DNA from: Synanceia verrucosa
Lineage: Eukaryota; Chordata; Actinopteri; Perciformes; Synanceiidae
NCBI GenBank assembly: GCA_029721515.1
Contig: CM056570.1
Span: forward strand, 3,232,533 to 3,296,532
Direction of reading: 5' to 3'
DNA length: 64,000 nt
A program made the position numbers and the translations under genes. Under the pieces are notes generated by a model that saw only the letters and a list, made by a program, of their open reading frames with translations, did not search any database and was not told the DNA's origin. The number at the start of each line of letters is the position of its first letter. Positions within the stretch are counted from its first letter, which is position 1. This document shows, piece after piece, positions 46,766 to 58,451 of the stretch.

Positions 46766-48290
46766 AAAGTAAATCCAGAGCAACTTCAACATACTATTTA
46801 TTATTTCCCACATTACAGCTACACTTCTTGCATTCTTTCCTTTCATAATAAAAGCCCTGCACATACACGGCATCACTGCCAACCAGAGAGGCAACCCTAG
46901 AAAACAGCTCACGGTGTCTAACCCAGGTAGTGCAAGTGGAGGATGGTGCTAATATGAACATTATCTGTGGAAAGAGCTCTGTTGTGGTGAAAAATAACAG
47001 AAATAATTGTGAAAGGAAAACAGTTTGAAATCAACCCAAAGAAGCTGTATATTCACACGAAATGTTCTTTCTATGGTGTCTGAGCACCAAAGAAGTTTGT
47101 TTTACAAGTCTGGTCTCAGGAGGGACCCAGAACTCCCTGCAGGTTTCTGGTCTGGCCCATGATTCTCCTGCAGGCGGCGTGCTGCGCCGCCGCCTCGCTT
47201 GTCATCGCCGGTGGTGGCTCATCAATAAGTTCAGCACAGATGCCGGCTGAGGTCTCCGTCCTGGAGAGACCAGCTAATCACAGTCTCTGTGGGGGACAGC
47301 GGGGGGTCTTCAAACGCTCTGTCTGCATACTCACATCCTGCACAGTCATGCGAGTAAACAGCCAAACACGAGGCATAAACATGAAGTACAGGAAGTGATG
47401 TGTGTTATCGCCCTCCCTGCTGCGTCGCTTTCATTCGGCTGCTGCTGTGTTTGCCCAAACCCAGACGAGACGGGCTCAGTATAAATACAGTGGGCTGCAG
47501 AGCTCATTGCCTCTGTGTTTGTCTTGTACTTCCAGAAATTTCTTGTTTAGCACTAATGGTGATTTTCATGGAAGAGAGCATTATTTTTTCTGCAGTCTTT
47601 ACAGCGTGTCCTGAACTGTTCGCTTGAACGCAGCACTCACTGCAGGCTGTTCACGTCTCATGTAGGAGTGAGAACGACTGATTAAAAAGACGACCGGACA
47701 AAATCTATATTATATATTATCTGGGGTATTTTTTGTGACATCATACTTATCAGAATGACATCATAATGCCCTATCGACAGTGCATCACCTCTTCTCAGCA
47801 CCGACTGCAGACTGAAGGTGTGCAACAGAATAAACTTAAATAATACACAAATTGGCCCTTAAATTCATAATTCAAACATTTTCAAAAAAAACTCCCCACC
47901 AACTAGCTGCATTTTCATACAATCATTATTACTACATTTCTTTCTTTAAGAAAACGTAACACACACTTTATTGTCATGACAAAAAAGTATCGTAAAAAAT
48001 AAATGGAAAAAAATTATAAGTACGACGTTGCATCCCGTTCACAAACACCTTTAAAAGAAAAAGGGGAAAATCAGTGAAATGCTAATATTAGCTAATATAA
48101 GCTGTTGTACTTGATAAAATAAAAGCGTAAACACACAGCAAGTAACATAAAGCAGTCAACAAAATCTCTGTCAACAATATATGATAAACCGTTCACTGTT
48201 ATCAATGTATTTAACGTGTTTTTTGAAGATTTTAATAGCTGAACACACTCTTGTGGTTTTACCTCTTCTCAGCCCTGAATCTCGCGGAAG
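46766..48290. other. Non-coding, no gene seen
   Basis: Frames around 47060-47630 overlap each other and show no domain. A CpG-richer piece lies at 47170-47220. Confidence 0.4.
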
Positions 48291-48388
48291 TGATGTCACA
48301 AGTTCAGAGCGACCAATCGTTTCAGAATAAAAGTTTTTTTCAAGACCTTTATTCTGAAACGAGTGGTCGCTCTGAACTTGTGACATCA
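48291..48388. repeat. 98-bp near-perfect hairpin (inverted repeat)
   Basis: The left arm (48291-48333) starts TGATGTCACAAGTTCAGAGC and the right arm (48347-48388) ends GCTCTGAACTTGTGACATCA. Arms of 43 and 42 nt pair with one mismatch and one extra A, around a 13-nt loop. No target duplication or terminal motif of a known family is evident. It resembles MADE1-type elements made almost only of terminal inverted repeats, or a pre-miRNA-like foldback. Confidence 0.9.
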
Positions 48389-49811
48389 ACAAAAATAGAT
48401 TTTGCATTAAAATATACAGTAAATTAACAACGTCAGGAATACCTTACAGTTACTTTACCTTCTTGCCAGTAGGTGATGTGGAAGAGCATGCCTGACTCTT
48501 AGTTTGAAATATACCAAATCAATTACATTCCAGCTGTCTTCAGGCTTCAAATATTGTGATATAGCTTCCGAGATTTTCTACTTTCTTTTTCTTTAGTTTG
48601 CAGAAGTTTAATACTTGCAGTTCAGTATTTTTCAAATCTTTTTTTAGAGACCGTTGAGCCTTCCTGTCTTTGTGTACTTTTTACTGCAGCATCATCCAAC
48701 ACTCGGCCGTCACAGAGTTCGACCCAAACCTTGTTTGTCCTTTCCAAAAAAAAAAAAAATCAATGTCCCATGAAAACATTTATGTGAGGTGTGATTCGTA
48801 AGAACACACTGTATCAGTGCGTGTAAACAAAATTAGAGGGGAGTAAAGGTATACAGGGACAAAACACACATTCACAATGTGATCCAATCAGCAGTAAAAC
48901 ACTCCCAACCATGAGCATATTGTTGAAGGCACACTCAAAAGAAAATATAATCTTTATAAACAGTGGAGTGGCTGATAACACTGATCAATAATAACACACA
49001 CTTGAGAGGTTTTCTGCCTCATAAGTCTCTCCACCGCCGTCGCTCATCAAAGCAAAATACTGCACAATGCACATGCAACATTTTGGGAATGATGTTTTTC
49101 TATTAACCTTGGATACACAGAGTGAGTCATTCCTTAAGATAACGAGTCATCGAACATACAAAACCATCTACCAAGTTAACCAGGGTCAGCAGCTCTCATA
49201 TTTCATCCCCGACTCAAAAACGACGGCGGTTCGTTTGTCTGGCCACACTCTGTTATTGGATACTTTACCTGCCCTCAGTGATCAATACTTAATTACACCA
49301 GCTTTTCCTGGTTTTTGGTGGATTATTGGTTAGAAGAAAGGGCCTCGTTTGAGAGGCGACAGCGACCCAGCAGGCTTATAAAGACAGAAACTGTTGGAGT
49401 GATCAGCAGCCATGCATCATTACGCTGCAGTCGATGGTAACAAAGTGTCCTGAATCTCACTTAACGACATTAGAGGCTCAGAATAGGGAGGGACAGCAGA
49501 TGCTTAGTCTGTTAGCCAGGCCACTGCTGATGTAACTCTGTTAGCCTGGCTGCCTCGCTGCTATAATGTGCCTGGCAAAGACAGAAAAACTGGGACAAGA
49601 CAATTACCGATCACATAACAACATATGCTTCTGTTTACAGCTCCAATGCTGCGTTTAGGAACTTGTGATTGATGAAAAGAGGCAAAGACGTGATATCACT
49701 TAAGGGTGTTTGATGAACAAACACTGAATACGTTTAATTATACTGAGAGGCGTCTTAAAGCCATGTGTCATCTGGATTTACTCTATGTGCAATTCTTTCT
49801 CATTAGCACTG
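48389..49811. other. Non-coding, nothing recognised
   Basis: An A run near 48747. No gene or shared repeat. Confidence 0.4.
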
Positions 49812-49945
49812 CATAAAATGAGATGAAATTCAACTTCATAGTCATCACACATGTCACCAGTACAAGGTACCAAAATGCAGATGACATCCAACCACAGGCA
49901 GGAAATAAATAAATGGTGACATATATGTAATAAGATTATATATAT
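49812..49945 (-). mobile_element. LINE 3' tail, reverse
   Basis: GTCATCACACATGTCACCAG and TACAAGGTACCAAAATGCAG match 26975-27025. It is followed directly by a TA-rich microsatellite, the usual place of LINE-tail microsatellites. Confidence 0.6.
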
Positions 49946-49968
49946 GTGTGTGTGTGTATATTCATGTA

Positions 49969-50021
<53 letters not shown>

Positions 50022-50052
50022 GTATATATACATACATACACATACATACATA
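49946..50052. repeat. (TG)n(TA)n(CATA)n microsatellite
   Basis: Compound dinucleotide and tetranucleotide tract between a LINE tail and a GGGCTGGGTA element. Confidence 0.9.
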
Positions 50053-50055
50053 CAG

Positions 50056-50240
50056 TAGGGCTGGGTATCACCAAGAACCTCGCAATACAACACTATATAC
50101 TCACAATATAGCGATTCTGTGATAATGTGTGTCTGAACGACCCAAAACATGTTTTTTTTTTTTTTTAAGCTGATATTAAGAAATTAATAATGAATATTAT
50201 ATTGGAAGTCAAAATATCATGATATATCATCATATAGAGA
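50056..50240 (+). mobile_element. GGGCTGGGTA-family element, left part
   Basis: TAGGGCTGGGTATCACCAAG is nearly the left end of the hAT-like element at 4080 (GAGGGCTGGGTATCACCACG). AACATGTTTTTT and GATATTAAGAAATTAATAAT follow as in the reverse of 62090-62110. The right end is lost in a TA tract. Confidence 0.6.
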
Positions 50241-50246
50241 TTTGGA

Positions 50247-50248
<2 letters not shown>

Positions 50249-50297
<49 letters not shown>
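50249..50297. repeat. (AT)n microsatellite
   Basis: Pure AT dinucleotide tract. Confidence 0.95.
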
Positions 50298-50303
<6 letters not shown>

Positions 50304-50690
50304 TATAATTATACAAATTGTACAACGCTTCTCCCTTTTCAGTGCACAAGAATAAAATAAATATAAAAATGATAAATATATATAAGTATATAAATCTTAG
50401 AATATAAATACAAAAATAAGTGTAAAAGTAAGTATAAAAATGGTCTTATATACAAATACAAAATGAATATGAATTTGGATTTACAACAGGGATAAATACT
50501 GAGGATGTAAACAGAAAAATGTAGTGCACATATGTATATATAATAATTATAGTATGTACAAAAGTATATATAATACATAACATAATATGTCATATTTATA
50601 GTATGTGCAGAAGTGTATAATATGCAATATATAATGTTTACAGGACATACAGAAAGTGCAAATTGTGCAGTGCAAAAATGTATGTTTATC
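50298..50690 (-). mobile_element. Possible LINE 3' region, AT-rich
   Basis: ATACAAATTGTACAACGCTT, repeated AATATAAAAATGATAAATAT-like words and GTGCAAATTGTGCAGTGCAA resemble the reverse of the AT-rich 3' untranslated part of fish LINEs. Weak call. Confidence 0.35.
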
Positions 50691-51805
50691 TGAATTATTT
50701 TGTTTTACTGATGATTTAGTTATTATTCCTATTATTTTGGGCTTTTATGTCACTGTTTTCTTACGCTTATTACACCAAACCAATAACAGAACTAAAATGT
50801 CATTCAGCCTCGACTTGGCATGTGTATCTAAATGTTAGCATGTTAGCATTAATGAGTGCTCACAGCGCTGCTAGCATGGCTCTAGCCTCTTGATTGTCCC
50901 TTTTTGCTGCTCGTCTGTCTCAAGATGCTGTGAGACGCAGCCGTGCATTAATATAATGTACTGTGAGACTTCAATTAACTCCACAGTTCCTCTAGATGTG
51001 TTCAACCTTGAAAATCTGCCACATTCTGATTTTATATTCTGAACTCCACACATAATGCACTCGACACGAGTCCGCCTCCCGACTCCCCGTGAATAACATC
51101 CTCGGTAAATCTGAACAAATCGCCACTTAAAGACGAGCTGGAGAGGAGATTATCCCTCCCATCAACCTGTCCCTCCTTCCTCTCTTTTCTCAAGGACAGA
51201 GACAGGCGTTAATAAGACTCATTTAGCACAATGCAGCAAATGAGGGCTCACCAGAATGCAAAGCTAATGAGATAATGAGATAATACGATTGCTTTGAAGT
51301 AGATAAACATCCAGTAAATATCACTGGCTGTCACAGGTGTTTTTTGCATAGAGCAGGTTTAATTGGCGCTCATTAACATGCACGAGGCAAAGGGTTCGTC
51401 CTTTGGTGTTTAAACAGGGCAGAATAATGCACACTGTAAGAAGCAACAATACATCCATCCATCGTATGTTCTGCTGCATGTGCTCATCAGAGTGGGTCAG
51501 GAGCAGCTATTAGCCATGGGCTTAGCATCTACGCCTGAATCAGATCAATTATAGATTAAAGCCTTAGCTTTGTTTGCTTGTTTTCTCTAACATGCATGCT
51601 CTCCTTTAATGATGTCATTGATTTTCATATATTTAAAAAATGAAAGTATTGCTGTGCGTGGCCTTGGCAGGAAACAATTAGAGCCGTGAAGACGGATGAC
51701 TTCAGCAGTTTGTAGAACAAACGCCACTTCCTCCTCCTGGCGGTCAGCTCTTGTGGAGTCAATGGATTTTTAGCAGCGGTGGCTACGCTTGTCAGCTTTA
51801 GCTGA
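50691..51805. other. Non-coding; possible conserved element at 51200-51420
   Basis: 51200-51420 includes GTTAATAAGACTCATTTAGC, GCTAATGAGATAATGAGATA and TTTAATTGGCGCTCATTAAC, a dense set of possible homeodomain cores. No gene recognised. Confidence 0.35.
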
Positions 51806-52149
51806 TTGCCTGACATGCTTCCTCAGTGTCTCCAGGCTCATCTACAGTTGTCAGTTTTCCAGACGTGGCTGTTGAAGACACGACTCTGGTCGTCCACTAA
51901 ATTCCCAGCACAGCTTGTCTTTTATTTCTCTTTTCTTACCTGGACTCTGGCCAGTCCTGTCAGTCATGATGTCTCCATTGCCCACAGTGGCTTTGTCTAT
52001 CTGGCCCTGGCCTTGCCGTATTATATTTTCTCTCCACTTCCCCCCAGGATCCCTGACCTCTCTTTATTTCTCCCTCCCTCCCTCCCCCTCTATTCAATCT
52101 TTTCCTTTTTCATCCCACTTGACTTACAACCTTCCACTTCCCTCTCTGA
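51806..52149 (+). other. Long open frame, probably not coding
   Basis: A 149-codon frame runs from 51806 to 52255, the longest outside minisatellites. Much of it is a pyrimidine tract translating into L, P, S and F runs. TCCACTTCCCCCCAG at about 52034-52048 would be a good splice acceptor. Confidence 0.2.
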
Positions 52150-52320
52150 ACTGCTGCAACGCTACCGGAGGTGTTGGAGTCGAACATCCAGCAGCTCCAG
52201 ACACATAGAGGGATGCTGGGAGGCTACACCAAAATTACAGACGACGCGGAACTGATGAAGACGTCACGGCGAATTCGTCGTAGCGCAGAAAGCTCGGGCA
52301 GAAGAGGTTGCTCTACATAA
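52150..52320 (+). CDS. Weak candidate terminal exon, unknown protein
   Basis: A frame different from the longer one is open for 56 codons to TAA at 52318-52320. It reads protein-like: VLESNIQQLQTHRG (possible coiled coil), then GYTKITDDAELMK and a basic-serine tail. A long pyrimidine tract precedes it, and GGAG at 52167-52170 is the only AG before the open part, so the acceptor is poor. No poly(A) signal was found soon after. I do not recognise the family. Two overlapping open frames make chance plausible. Confidence 0.2.
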   Translation, partial: TAATLPEVLESNIQQLQTHRGMLGGYTKITDDAELMKTSRRIRRSAESSGRRGCST

Positions 52321-52638
52321 AGATCAGTCACAGCCTCTCGTTATTCTCGCTCACAGTAGACCGCCTGATGCAAATCGATAAAGTAATTTTCCCCCAGACT
52401 TGTGGTAATTAACAATCTGCCATGTGTGCTCAGGGGAACCGCTGCGTTTGAATGGAAGTGACTTCCAGCAGCGCTGGTGATTTAAGAAGTTTAAGTCCAA
52501 GCTCTGGACGCTGCCCACGTGCTCTTCAGCAACATCTGTTATGTAGTCTGACTCCTCAGAGGTGATCCAGCCAACATCAAGCGCTGACGTCTGAATTTAA
52601 GTTTTTGTTATCTCTCCATGAAACAAATTATCTCTTTA
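52321..52638. other. Non-coding, nothing certain
   Basis: GCAAATCGATAAAGTAATTT and GTGGTAATTAACAATCTGCC near 52370-52420 look regulatory. No gene. Confidence 0.35.
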
Positions 52639-53099
52639 TTTCACTCTTTGAGTGTCACTTGACGTGTCGACATCATTTAAAATCCGTCGCTTGAGCGCGT
52701 AATAATACATCAAAGTGTTTATTCAACAACGGGTTGCTGATCGCGCTCTCCCGCAACCTGTGAGTAATTTTGGGGCTTCTGGGAGATGTAGTCAGAACTT
52801 AAAGAGACGGTATACACCACAGGGATCAAAACAGGAAGTGGAGACGATTGAGATTAGAGAGCAAAACAAACAGAATCTGGACAAAAAGTGGTGATTTTGG
52901 TGAAAGTGTCCTCTACTCTACCTCTGATAAAACAAGAATGGAACAAGGTAAAAACAAACATTTCATTTGAGCTATTCAGTGTTTTCAGAGACATAGTACA
53001 AAATATTCTGTGGGTCTTGAAATATGACTCAAAATGGGCAAAAATTGCTGGAACAAGACACTTTGTGTTTTATAAAACTATTGGCACTCAGTGAGTTAA
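52639..53099 (+). mobile_element. TTAA MITE, copy 10, nearly full length
   Basis: CACTCTTTGAGTGTCAC at the left (the TTAA has changed to TTCA), subterminal GCTTGAGCG, full interior, and right end TTGGCACTCAGTGAGTTAA with TTAA at 53096-53099. It keeps ATATGACTCAAAATGG, which contains the AP-1-like TGACTCA. Confidence 0.9.
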
Positions 53100-54100
53100 T
53101 GAATCCAAAATCATGACATGATTTAGGTTCTGATTCTAATTTATCAGCATCAGTAAGACATGAAAATACACTTCTACATATGTCACAGGCTAATTTAAGC
53201 ACTAATAAACCACAAATTAAAAATATGTTCATATTTTGAACAACCAGAATGACAAGGAGGACTTCTCCTATCATATATTAGTGTTTTTCCTCCAGATTTG
53301 GTTAAAATTTGTGCTTTGTTAATGTTCGGCACTGGAAACATCAGTTTGACAAACACCCAGTGAAGGTCTGGACTTATTATGATGAAGACACCAGAAGTAG
53401 TGAATAACAGGACCTTGAGTGGCGATTATCTGCAATTTTTAAGGTAAAAAATGAAGCTGCTCAATTGTAAAAAATATTGATATTCAACCTACCAAAGAGG
53501 ACCAAACATTAGCGACATTTCAGTGTTCAGTGAGCTCCTTCCTCTGATGACACCCTGTTGTCTAAATGCTGCTTCAGAGGATTTTCTTCCATGGATTCAT
53601 CAAAAGTATTGCAGGAGGAAACATAAAAAGCAGCACAATCAAAGGCTGTCTGTGGCGCACAAGTTTTAGAATTAATGACGGCAGAGTTTATTGGACGTGT
53701 AATCAGCGTAATTATGGCGAAGAAGGCAAAGTGAATCCTAATCACTGCCAGCATAACTTTTCCAGACGATCACCTTTATTTCCTCAAAGCTCTCTCTTTA
53801 CGGACCCATCGGTCCAGAAAGCTGCTCTCCACTGACGGGGAATGACGATCCCAGATACATACAGTCCACTTAACGTCCATTAAATATGCTTCCAATACAG
53901 AGAAGAGGTGAATCCAGGTAAAAGCCATTATCCCTCACTGATTAGCCTTGATTAAATCTGTGCCAATCACTCAGAGGGAGACGGAAACAAAAAGAAGCTT
54001 CTGAAGATTAGAGGGGAGACTGAATTGATTAATGCAAAGGCTTCCTCAATACTGCATGACACAGTAGTAATATCCAGAAATAATGTGTAAAATTACAAAA
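53100..54100. other. Non-coding, no gene seen
   Basis: Frames at 53527-53835 on both strands show no domain. The region 53630-53770 has balanced composition and could be a conserved element. Confidence 0.35.
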
Positions 54101-54155
54101 TAAAGGAACTAAAATAATCATATTTGTCACACAAACTAACCATTCGATGACTTAA

Positions 54156-54199
<44 letters not shown>

Positions 54200-54399
54200 G
54201 GTACTAAATTAATGACATCTGTCACACAAACTAATCAATTGATGACTTAAATATAATAATAATAAAAATAAATTAAGGTACTAAATTAATGACATCTGTC
54301 ACACAAACTAATCAATTGATGACTTATAATAATAATAATAAAAATAAATAAAGGTACTAAATTAATGACATCTGTCACACAAACTAATCAATTGATGAC

Positions 54400-54431
<32 letters not shown>

Positions 54432-54530
54432 GGGACTAAAATAATGACATCTGTCACAAACTAGCCATTTGATGACTTAATTATAATAATAATAATAATA
54501 ATAATAATGGTAATAATAACAATAAATAAC
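54101..54530. repeat. Minisatellite of about 80 bp with internal (TAA)n, five units
   Basis: Units start near 54103, 54197, 54275, 54351 and 54429 with AAAGG(A/T)ACTAAA(T/A)TAATGA. They contain CACAAACTAATCAATTGATG and end in TAA trinucleotide tracts of different length. Differences in unit length come from the trinucleotide tracts. Confidence 0.9.
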
Positions 54531-54782
54531 GGAGGAAAGTGTTTTATTTTCTGCAGAGCCTGTGACTAGTTTGCTCTCCAGTACATTTCCAGCCATTTAT
54601 CAGTGTCTATTTGTTCAAACCACGCTGACGTCGACCTCTGTTTTTTCTCTTGATATGAATGTCGCTGTCCTCTGAACAGCTGGCAGCACATCTGCACTGA
54701 GCTGGAGAAAGGTTACATGCATTGTGTCTTTTCAAAATAAAAGTCCATGTTCACAGGAAATATACAGCTGGTTTATTTTGTT

Positions 54783-54785
<3 letters not shown>

Positions 54786-54819
<34 letters not shown>
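54786..54819. repeat. (AT)n microsatellite
   Basis: Pure AT tract. Confidence 0.95.
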
Positions 54820-54821
<2 letters not shown>

Positions 54822-54959
54822 CACATTTTTACTTAATTTTCACGTTCAGTAATACGCACCAGTCTAAGAAGTCGACACTGAGGCGTTATCGTGGATAAAT
54901 GATAACCAGACAAACAGCTGTTCTGCTGTTTCAGGTTGTGTTGAAGGTGTTTAATAAAC

Positions 54960-55122
54960 ATGTTCAGCGCAGATATATTCCCTTCTTTCTGTTTGTTCAT
55001 GCAAAATGACACACGATTAATATAGATTGAAAATTAATGATATTTAATCGTTATTAATCAAAATTAATCCACAGCAATGTGTGATTAATTTGATTAGAAA
55101 ATGTCATCGTTTGACAGCCCTA
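54960..55122 (-). mobile_element. hAT-like element end (TAGGGCTGTCAAA type)
   Basis: The right edge CGTTTGACAGCCCTA, preceded by several ATTAATC words, matches in reverse the widespread fish element starting TAGGGCTGTCAAACG with ATTAAT-rich subterminal sequence. The other end was not located. Confidence 0.6.
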
Positions 55123-55639
55123 CTATTGTGTATTTATTTATTTAGCCTCCTGGCCAAACACAAAGACTACATCCCACAGAGGAGGTGTAAAAGCTCTCCA
55201 TCCCAGCAGGCGGTATGGGTAGGTAGGTTTCTACACAACACAAAAACACAAAAAGGGCTATAAAAGCTATTTTTTTTCTACATCATGAACATGCACACAA
55301 CAACCTGCCTCTGCACAGTTTGAGTACAAGGTCACATCTGGAATAAAAGCAGTGACTATGTGCAGTGCTCCTCACTGCCAGCTTTAATAAAAACAGAAAC
55401 CTTTCAATCTGAAGCCATTCCAGTCTGTCTGACTTCTTCTGTCCTTCAGACGTCCAGTTTCAGGTAGCGTTGGTTTGAATTCATCACTCAGAAAGAGAAA
55501 CTGGAAGATGGAGCATGGTGGATATAAAAGCTGTGAAACAATCAGATAAGAACAGTTCGATCTCTTTCCTTTCTCTTCCTGTAAACTGATTCAACCAATC
55601 AGAGCGATTTCTCTGCTGATGTCAATTCAACATCCTGAA
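55123..55639. other. Non-coding, nothing recognised
   Basis: No gene seen. Confidence 0.4.
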
Positions 55640-56345
55640 TACACTGCAAAAGAGGGGTGACACTAAATCTGAGGAATAAGCCACTCAAAACAAGTGAAAT
55701 ATTCTGTCCATGCACCCAGAAAATTTCACTTGGCAAGATTTAAATTAAGATTGTTCAATCTGGAAATAATATATACATTTAGAATGTTTAAAATAAGCAG
55801 AAAATGCTGGTTTTAATAACAATAATCACCTTTATTTGTCCATTTAAAAAATAAGCAAAACAGCAGCAGAAAATGCTGGTTTTAAGATGAGATAACTTGA
55901 AATTTAAATCATTAAAGACCCGAAATATGTGAAATACTAAATATTTGCAAAAAGTAAGGAGAAAATGCTGGTTTTAAGATGAGATAACTTGAAATATAAA
56001 TCATTAAAGACCCGAAATATGTGAAATATACTAAATATTTGTAGCAAGTAAGGAGAAAATGCTCGTTTTAAGATGAGATATGTGAAATTTACTAAATACA
56101 AGTGGAAAATAAGCAGAACATACTTGTTTTAAGATGAGGATACTTAAAATTTAACTTTTTAAAGACCAAAAATACATGCAGAAAATAAGCAGAAAATGAT
56201 TGCAGATGTTTTTTGTGTGACTTGAGTTTGTTACTGAATCATAAAACAAGATGTGATGAGACTGTAATAGATCTTATTTTAACAGTTATTTACCTCATTT
56301 TAAAATGTCCTGCCTATTTGAGACAAAAAATAAGGTTGTACTTGA
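55640..56345. repeat. Interspersed repeat with 92-bp internal tandem units
   Basis: Begins ACACTGCAAAAGAGG and has TTTCACTTGGCAAGATTT, related to 1605-2000. The middle has tandem units with GAAAATGCTGGTTTTAAGAT at 55869, 55961 and 56054, and a diverged one at 56117, spaced 92, 93 and 63 bp. Class unknown. Confidence 0.6.
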
Positions 56346-56890
56346 GTTACTTCCTTTAGAAAACTACTTTTGTTCACAGTTGCACATGGACGTCCACATC
56401 TGCTCTGTTTGTTTATTCACTGCAGGTCCTCTAAATAACTGGATATGGGCTCAGGTGAGCGTTTATGTGAGATTTTAAGATGATGTGTGAAATAGAGGTT
56501 TTCACTGCTGCCATAAAAGTGAAGAGTCCAGGTGATCAGTCAAATTTATGTCAGCGTTGAATTGAACGTATTTCTCTCCCTCTGTGGAAAACAACGCTGA
56601 GGGAAGCCACACCGTTAAGAGGTTTCATTTGTTTATTGGGATGTTTCTAATGAATCTGTGGAGTTATGAGTGAAGCAACAACCAACAGTAGCTGCAAAGT
56701 CCTGCTTTCATTTGGTCTTATTGGGGGTTATATGGCTGTGAAATCAGATCCATTGACTCCCACAGAGCTGGGGCTTTATTGCTTTTAGGTGGCAGAGTTT
56801 TACCATTGACATGAAGGATGATGCGATCTACACACAGTCTTGAAATGACCTGTTCCACCTGCAGCATGGCAGGAAAAAAAGGTGTAGCTT
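56346..56890. other. Non-coding, nothing recognised
   Basis: No gene seen. Confidence 0.4.
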
Positions 56891-57136
56891 CAGGGGCAGC
56901 ACTAGGTTTTAAGGACAGGTGGGGCTAATTTGGCTATATACATATCCCCAAAGTAGCCTCCTAAAAGGGCACTGAAGCACTGTCTTTGCCTCCCAAGAGG
57001 ACACTTCAATGTATGTTTTTGCCTCCAAAGGGGGCACTTTTAGAGCACATTTGGGGCGTAACAATATTATTTAGGGGGGCTTAAGCGTGTTTTAGGGGGG
57101 CTTTCGCCCCTTCAAACAGGCCTAATGACGTCCCTG
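56891..57136. mobile_element. hAT-like MITE (246 bp)
   Basis: Left CAGGGGCAGCACTAGG and right CCTAATGACGTCCCTG are imperfect inverted repeats of the CAGGGGCGTCACTAGG type. The interior has short GGGGGGCTT and GGGGGCACTTT repeats. The 8-bp flanks no longer match clearly. Confidence 0.65.
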
Positions 57137-58451
57137 GCTGTCTTTGGATCTCCATCTCCTCTGAGTGGATGAACTGAAGGGCTTCACCGTCCTCTTCCTC
57201 AGCTCCTCTCCCTCATTGTGCTTTCCTGCAGGCTGACTGCTGATTGGCAGTTTGATGAAGTGAAATGCAACAGCGAGAATAAACCAGATCCGACTGTGTG
57301 CACATCCAATGCTTCACTGTCCGCCAAGGGAAGCAACAAACAACAAACAGATTCACCGAGACCAGGGCCAACGTATAAACAAGATAAACAATGTCTCCAG
57401 GGGTAAAAGAGAGGGGCAGAGCAGGCAGGGAAGTGCTGTGTTTGTTCTCTGATCGATGCTATACATAGTGCATGAGCTCCCCGAGAACCAAGCGCAGAAG
57501 TTGTTCACCTCTATATGGGAAAGTTTAGACAAACAGGGAGAGATGAGCTGCTGAGATGAGGGTTGAAAAAAGGTAAAATATAAGAAGCATTGTGCGTAGA
57601 GAGCGTCTCATCTCAGATAATAAAAAGTGATGTTAGCCGGGATCGATCGGCAGGCTCGGCCAAGCAAAGGCCAGGGACAGGCCTGCTTTAAGTAGGAAAA
57701 TAAAGAGTGAAAAGCAAAACATTTTGATTAAACCGTCGCATCCTTCCACACAGCTCTGATACCCTCCAATAAACACCTATAAACCCGGGGCTGCCGCCGA
57801 GCTCTCAGGGAAAATTAAAAGGCAAAATTGCCTTCATAAATATTAATCTATGTGAGGTAGAGGTTGTGCCCTTCACAATTATTCATGCTCTCTGGAGCGC
57901 ATTTGTCAAGAGTAAACAGTATCCTCCTGTTTACATAATACCTAATTCTATTCTTAAGGATGCAATTAAACCCAGCCTGCTACAGAACAAATGCGTCCTC
58001 TTCCTCTGCTTTCAAACGACGTGCTCTTCCTCTCATTCGTTTCCTCAGCAGCAGCGACTCGGTTGGAATGAAAGGTGGAAAGAGAGTTAATTTCACACCA
58101 TTTTGGCACATTGTTAACACTGCAAGTGCACTGCAGATGGCCTCTGCCTTAGTGGTGTTCTTTTATTTTGGGGGTTGGGTTTGGTACATTATTATTAGCT
58201 GCTTGCTTAAGTGTGACGGAATCATTAGCGAGCAGAAAATTATCCAATAATACTTTTCTCTATGCCATTATGTGCTCTTATTGTCCATGAAGTACAGATT
58301 ATTATCTTCCATGTTTACTTTCATATATTCCTTAGTCAATATATTTGTCATTGCGTATAGTAACACTGATATATATCTATAAATATATACACAGTCCTTG
58401 TATGTTTTGATGTAGGAGAGCAGCAGGGAACCTCCAGCATCATGAAGAGCT
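57137..58451. promoter_or_regulatory. Non-coding; candidate conserved element at 57600-58060
   Basis: 57600-58060 contains TTTTGATTAAACCGTCGC, CATAAATATTAATCTATG, TCACAATTATTCATGC and AAGGATGCAATTAAACCC. These AT-rich homeodomain/POU-like words lie in otherwise ordered sequence without repeats. Regulatory function is a guess. Confidence 0.3.

Noticed and set aside
52030..52110. Long pyrimidine tract as an intron end
   Set aside because: A good CCCCCCAG acceptor exists, but the frame after it continues through low-complexity pyrimidine sequence, so I did not call an exon from it.
56883..57144. Clear 8-bp target duplication around the 246-bp hAT-like MITE
   Set aside because: The flanks TGTAGCTT and GCTGTCTT do not match well enough.
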